A stretch of DNA of 64,000 nucleotides from Roseomonas sp. KE2513. GTDB lineage: Bacteria > Pseudomonadota > Alphaproteobacteria > Acetobacterales > Acetobacteraceae. The position numbers were made by a program, and so were the translations under genes. The notes under the pieces are model-generated. The model ran no database searches and was not told the origin of the DNA. It was given only the letters and a program-made list of their open reading frames with translations. The stretch lies in the NCBI RefSeq assembly GCF_016107305.1, contig NZ_RCVR01000005.1, positions 186,001-250,000 on the forward strand, in the 5' to 3' direction. Positions 60,413-64,000 of the stretch are shown here, piece after piece. How positions within the stretch are numbered: position 1 is the first letter of the stretch; each line of letters begins with the position of its first letter.

Positions 60413-61798
60413 GTGATGGAAGGTCTTCTCCTTCCGGCGATGGCCGGTGCGGTGCTCTTTGGCGCTGTTGTCCGCTGGCCGCTGCTGGGCGCGTGCCTGT
60501 TCCTTCTTTGCAATCCCCTTATTGTTGGCATCGCGCGGGGCGAGTTCGCGATGTTCATGCGGCCGAATGAAGCGCTGCTCCTCTTCCTGCTTGCCGCCAT
60601 GGCGGTACGGCTTCTGCTGCTTCTTCTTGGAGGGCGCCTCGGACCGACGGCTATGGACCGCATGGACGTCGCCCTGCTCCTTTTGGTCCTGACGGGATCG
60701 GTGCTCCCTCTTCTGTGGCAGGGGGCGCGCGGGGTCGCCTCGTCGCTCGATGATGCGCTGTACGCGGTAGTCATGGTCAAATACTACGCACTGTTCCGGT
60801 TGTTTCGGGCGGCGGTCCGCGACGAGCAGGATGTGCAGATCTGCCTCCGGGTAGCGCTCTTCGCGGCCGCGGTCGTGGCTGTGCTGGCGATGCTGCAGGT
60901 GAGCCATCTGCTCGGTGTCGCCGAGTTCCTTCTCACCTACTATGATCAGCCGTTCGAAGGGCACGCCGATCTCCTGACGGAGCGTGCGACCTCGACGATC
61001 GCATCGTCCTTCGGGCTCGGGGATCTGATGATCGTGAGCTTGGTCACGGCGCTTGCGCTGCGTCGCATCGCCGGGCGCGGGCGCTGGCTCCTGAGCGTCT
61101 CCGCCTTGCTGTTCCTGTTGGGATGCGTCGCGGCTGGCTCGTTCTCCGGCTATATCGGCCTTGCCGTTGCTCTCTTGAGCTTCGGCTTACTGACAGGCAG
61201 CCTGCACCGGCTCGTCCCCGTTGCCGCGGCGGCTGCGCCGGTCGCAGCGCTCTTCTTCTGGCCGGTCGTCGAGAAGCGGCTTGAGGGATTCGAGAGACCA
61301 TCGGGCCTGCCGCACAGCTGGGAAGGGCGGCTCGAAAACCTGCGGCGCTTCTTCCTGCCGGACCTCATGTCCGGGAACAACTGGCTGCTGGGCGTTCAGC
61401 CCGCGCCGCGTGTTCCCGCGCCGGAGACATGGCGAAGCATGGTCTATATTGAGAGTGGGTATATCTGGCTTCTCTGGATCGGCGGTATTCCCTTCCTGCT
61501 CGCCTTCCTCTGGTTCGTAGGGGTGGGGCTCGCTCACCTCAGGCAGGTAGCGGCCCTGCGTGCGGACGCGGTTGGCTCCGCTGCGCTCGCTTCCTTCTGC
61601 GCCCTGCTCGTCGTCGTGGCGCTGATGCTCTTCGATCCGCACCTGACGGTGCGTGGCGGCGCAGACATCCTGTTCCCGATGCTGGCTCTGTCGCTGGCAC
61701 CGCGGGGAGCCGCGGGCGCATCCGCTGCGGCGGTCGCAAGGACATCACCTCCGGCGGCCTTGCCCAATGGGTGGAGGAGGATGGCATGCGAGCCGTGA
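60413..61798 (+). CDS. O-antigen ligase/Wzy-like polymerase
   Basis: A 461-residue membrane protein with about ten helices and a large periplasmic loop between late helices (residues about 290-350, including SWEGRLENLRRFFLPDLMSG), the layout of Wzy polymerases and O-antigen ligases. It should join lipid-linked repeat units in the periplasm. GTG at 60413 or ATG at 60416 are both possible starts. Its end overlaps the start region of the Wzc-like gene. Confidence 0.85.
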   Translation: MMEGLLLPAMAGAVLFGAVVRWPLLGACLFLLCNPLIVGIARGEFAMFMRPNEALLLFLLAAMAVRLLLLLLGGRLGPTAMDRMDVALLLLVLTGSVLPLLWQGARGVASSLDDALYAVVMVKYYALFRLFRAAVRDEQDVQICLRVALFAAAVVAVLAMLQVSHLLGVAEFLLTYYDQPFEGHADLLTERATSTIASSFGLGDLMIVSLVTALALRRIAGRGRWLLSVSALLFLLGCVAAGSFSGYIGLAVALLSFGLLTGSLHRLVPVAAAAAPVAALFFWPVVEKRLEGFERPSGLPHSWEGRLENLRRFFLPDLMSGNNWLLGVQPAPRVPAPETWRSMVYIESGYIWLLWIGGIPFLLAFLWFVGVGLAHLRQVAALRADAVGSAALASFCALLVVVALMLFDPHLTVRGGADILFPMLALSLAPRGAAGASAAAVARTSPPAALPNGWRRMACEP

Positions 61799-64000
61799 GC
61801 CCGCTGCTGCCAGCCGGCATGCCGCCATTCCCCGTCATGCCGTCGCCGTCGCAGGGCGAGGTGAGCCTCGCGGGCGTAATGGGGGCGATCAGGCGGCGGA
61901 AGCGGCTGATCTGGGGCGTTCTGCTCCTGATCAACGGGCTCACGGCCGTCACAGCGCTGGTGCTTAAGCCGCAGTACACAGCGACTGCCACGGTCATGAT
62001 CGATCCCGCCAATTTCCAGTCGCACGACGCAGCGGGCGGGGGGCGCTATGCCGGCGGGCAGGAGATCGACCCCTCATTGTTCCCAACTCAGATCAATCTG
62101 CTGAAATCGACCCCTCTCGCAGAAAGTGTGATCACGACGCTGGGCCTCGCAGGCGATGAAGAATTGCGGCCTAGTGTTCCCCTGCTCACGCGGCTTCGGG
62201 GTTGGATGCTCGAGTGGCCCGTGACAGCGGCAATCGTCGAAGTTCTGCCCGCACCCGCTGCGGAAGCACCGCGCTCGGCAGCGCAGGCCGCCGTTCCAAA
62301 GTTCCTTGATCGGCTCGGGGTAAGCCAGCAGCGAGAGTCGCGCATGATCTCCGTGTCGTACCGGTCCGGCGATCCGGCGTTGGCGGCAACCGTCGCCAAC
62401 ACGCTCGTGCAGCAGTACATTGATGGGCAGGTAGCCAGCAAGCTGACCTCCATAGAGCGTGCCCAGCGCCTAGCCAGCGATCGGCTGGCTGAGGCGCAGC
62501 GGAGCTTGCAGGAGGCCGAGATTGCCGCCTCCGCCTACATGCTGGCCAACGGGCTGCCGCGACCGGGCAGCAACAGTGCACCGGATGCGCAACAGCCGGC
62601 CAGCCTGAGACGGGAGCTGGCGGCGGCGCAGGGGGAGCGCGCAGCCAGGGAGGGACGGCTGGCGCAGCTCCGCGAAATGATGGAGCGCGGTGCCAATCTC
62701 CTGTCGCTTCCGGAGGTGGGTAGCTCCGTCACTATCCAGAATCTCCAGCAGCAGGCGGCTGCCTTGCGGGCACAAGAAGCGCAGGCCGCGGCCATCTATG
62801 GCCCGAACCATCCCGAACGCCTGCAGGTCACCGCGCAGCGCGAGAGCATTGCTGCGCGCATCAACGAGGAGGTGCAGGTGATCGTCCGCGGCATCCAGGA
62901 CGAGGTGGGGCGGGCGCGGCTCCGGGAGCAGCAACTGGCGCAGGCACTCCGGCAGAGCAATGACCTGTATGTCGCATCGGAGAGCGCCTCCATTCGGCTG
63001 AACGAGCTTACGCGGGTGGTCGATACCCGCAGTACGGCCTATCGGGCGATCCTTGCGCGGCTTGCGGAGCTGGAGGAGCAGCGTGACGCGGTGCAGCCCC
63101 AGGCGGCCGTAATTGCCGAGGCAACGGTGCCGCAGGGCCGCAACTCTCCGCGCCTGCTTACCATCTTCCTCATGGGGCTGGGCGCCTCCCTCCTCCTCTC
63201 TCTGAGCGCCGCCGCGCTCGCGGAGCATCTCGACTCCAGCCTTCGGGGGGCGGGCGACGTGGAGCGGGCGCTGGGTGTGCCGAGCCTCGCCCTTGTGCCA
63301 CGCGTGAAGCGGGGCTGGCGACGCGAGGAGCCGCATCATCACGTGCTCGCCCGCCCGTGTTCGCCCTTCACCGAAGCTGTCCGAGCGCTCGGCCTCGGCG
63401 TTCGGCAGGCGGCGCGGCCCAAGTCCGCGAAGGTCTTGCTGGTGACGTCGAGCGCCCCGGGAGAGGGAAAGACGACGCTCGCCATCAGTATCGCTGCCCT
63501 GGAAGCGCGTACCGGGCGCACTGCCATCCTGGTCGATCTCGACCTGCGTAGCTCAAGCGTCGTGGAGCGCCTGCACCTTCGCCGGCAAGCCGGTGTCGTT
63601 GAGTATGTGCGTGGTGAAGCTGCCCTCGATGAGATTGTTCAGCCTGTGGCGGGCCAGGAGCGGCTCCACGTCATTTCCGTTCGGGAGCAGGTTGCCGATC
63701 CGGCAGCCATTCTGAGCTCACCACGCATGGAGGAGTTGGTTTCCGTGCTGAGGCAGCAGTACGAACTGATCGTGCTCGACGTTCCTCCAGCTCTCGGAGT
63801 GGCCGACGCACAGATTGTGGGGCAGCTCGCCGATGCTGCCCTGTTCGTTGCTCGATGGGGGGTGACGACCGAGGCGACGGCGTCCAACGGGTTGGCTGTG
63901 CTGGAGCGTGCCGGCGTCAACGTCGTCGGATGCGCACTTACGCAGGTGGATCCGCGGCAGCAGGCACTCTACGGGTATCACGACACCGGCTCCTCCTCCG
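61786..64000 (+). CDS. Wzc-like chain-length regulator/tyrosine kinase, partial
   Basis: An open frame of at least 738 codons that runs off the window. The start ATG at 61786 follows a strong GGAGGAGG site by six bases. The order is: a Wzz domain with a membrane helix (RRRKRLIWGVLLLINGLTAV), a long periplasmic coiled-coil region, a second helix (FLMGLGASLLLSLSAAALA), and a cytoplasmic BY-kinase domain with Walker A TSSAPGEGKTTLAIS, A' motif ILVDLDLRSS and Walker B LIVLDVPPAL. The tyrosine-rich tail, if any, is beyond the window. It controls export and length of the polysaccharide made by the preceding genes. Confidence 0.93.
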   Translation, partial: MRAVSPLLPAGMPPFPVMPSPSQGEVSLAGVMGAIRRRKRLIWGVLLLINGLTAVTALVLKPQYTATATVMIDPANFQSHDAAGGGRYAGGQEIDPSLFPTQINLLKSTPLAESVITTLGLAGDEELRPSVPLLTRLRGWMLEWPVTAAIVEVLPAPAAEAPRSAAQAAVPKFLDRLGVSQQRESRMISVSYRSGDPALAATVANTLVQQYIDGQVASKLTSIERAQRLASDRLAEAQRSLQEAEIAASAYMLANGLPRPGSNSAPDAQQPASLRRELAAAQGERAAREGRLAQLREMMERGANLLSLPEVGSSVTIQNLQQQAAALRAQEAQAAAIYGPNHPERLQVTAQRESIAARINEEVQVIVRGIQDEVGRARLREQQLAQALRQSNDLYVASESASIRLNELTRVVDTRSTAYRAILARLAELEEQRDAVQPQAAVIAEATVPQGRNSPRLLTIFLMGLGASLLLSLSAAALAEHLDSSLRGAGDVERALGVPSLALVPRVKRGWRREEPHHHVLARPCSPFTEAVRALGLGVRQAARPKSAKVLLVTSSAPGEGKTTLAISIAALEARTGRTAILVDLDLRSSSVVERLHLRRQAGVVEYVRGEAALDEIVQPVAGQERLHVISVREQVADPAAILSSPRMEELVSVLRQQYELIVLDVPPALGVADAQIVGQLADAALFVARWGVTTEATASNGLAVLERAGVNVVGCALTQVDPRQQALYGYHDTGSSS

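Noticed and set aside
1-64000. tRNA, rRNA or CRISPR arrays
   Set aside because: No cloverleaf-like CCA-ending segment, rRNA sequence or regularly spaced direct repeat with unique spacers was noticed. The only regular repeat is the 63-bp coding repeat at 41.7-41.9 kb.

Overview
The window is about 70% G+C with dense, strongly codon-biased genes, and reads as a chromosomal segment of an alphaproteobacterium, most likely an Acetobacteraceae/Roseomonas-like member of the Rhodospirillales. This rests on the block flgB-flgC-fliE-fliQ-fliR-flhB / CckA-like hybrid kinase / recA / alaS, on GAAC-N7-GAAC type LexA operators, and on the gene families present; no rRNA or tRNA gene was seen to refine it.

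Layout. 0.1-6.4 kb: flagellar basal-body and export genes (fliP, fliO and an unknown gene on the minus strand; flgB, flgC, fliE, fliQ, fliR, flhB on the plus strand) ending in a soluble CckA-like hybrid histidine kinase. 6.4-12.5 kb: LexA-controlled recA with a clear terminator, an AT-rich insert carrying a DUF4238 gene, a frameshifted DUF4096 transposase-derived gene, and alaS. 12.6-16.5 kb: a minus-strand operon of circularly permuted ATP-grasp, alpha-E protein and the Anbu proteasome homologue, headed by a second LexA-like box that also faces a tiny membrane-protein ORF. 16.5-24.5 kb: AlkA-type glycosylase, an OmpR/EnvZ-like pair, a repeat-rich spacer, DUF6065 and secreted hypotheticals, a Bcp peroxiredoxin and glnE. 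24.5-33.7 kb: a 1060-residue AsmA/YhdP-like protein, a DctPQM TRAP transporter, an EAL protein and a GhrA-like dehydrogenase. 33.7-42.5 kb: an orphan polyamine-type ABC ATPase next to a truncated gamma-glutamyltransferase start, a thioesterase, minCDE, a GGDEF-EAL protein, DUF1028 and a proline-rich methyltransferase-like protein. 42.7-53.1 kb: a small membrane protein, an L,D-transpeptidase and M15-type peptidase pair, a Fur-box-controlled unknown gene, a Bcr/CflA exporter, prfC, a HAD phosphatase, a 2H-like protein, an unusual M19 dipeptidase, DUF599 and icd. 53.8 kb to the end: an exopolysaccharide locus running off the window.

How it works together: the left part is housekeeping (motility, DNA repair, translation). 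Several modules act at the envelope and division site (minCDE, L,D-transpeptidase plus M15 peptidase, AsmA-like protein, polysaccharide cluster), and two c-di-GMP enzymes could link motility with polysaccharide output. The plus strand is C-rich up to about 12.5 kb and G-rich from about 13 kb to about 50 kb, an origin-like or inversion-like change of skew just after alaS.

The best candidates for something undescribed are the LexA-box small membrane ORF at 16.35-16.5 kb, the Fur-box cysteine protein at 45.2-45.6 kb, the Anbu operon lacking its usual transglutaminase, and the AT-rich DUF4238 insert.
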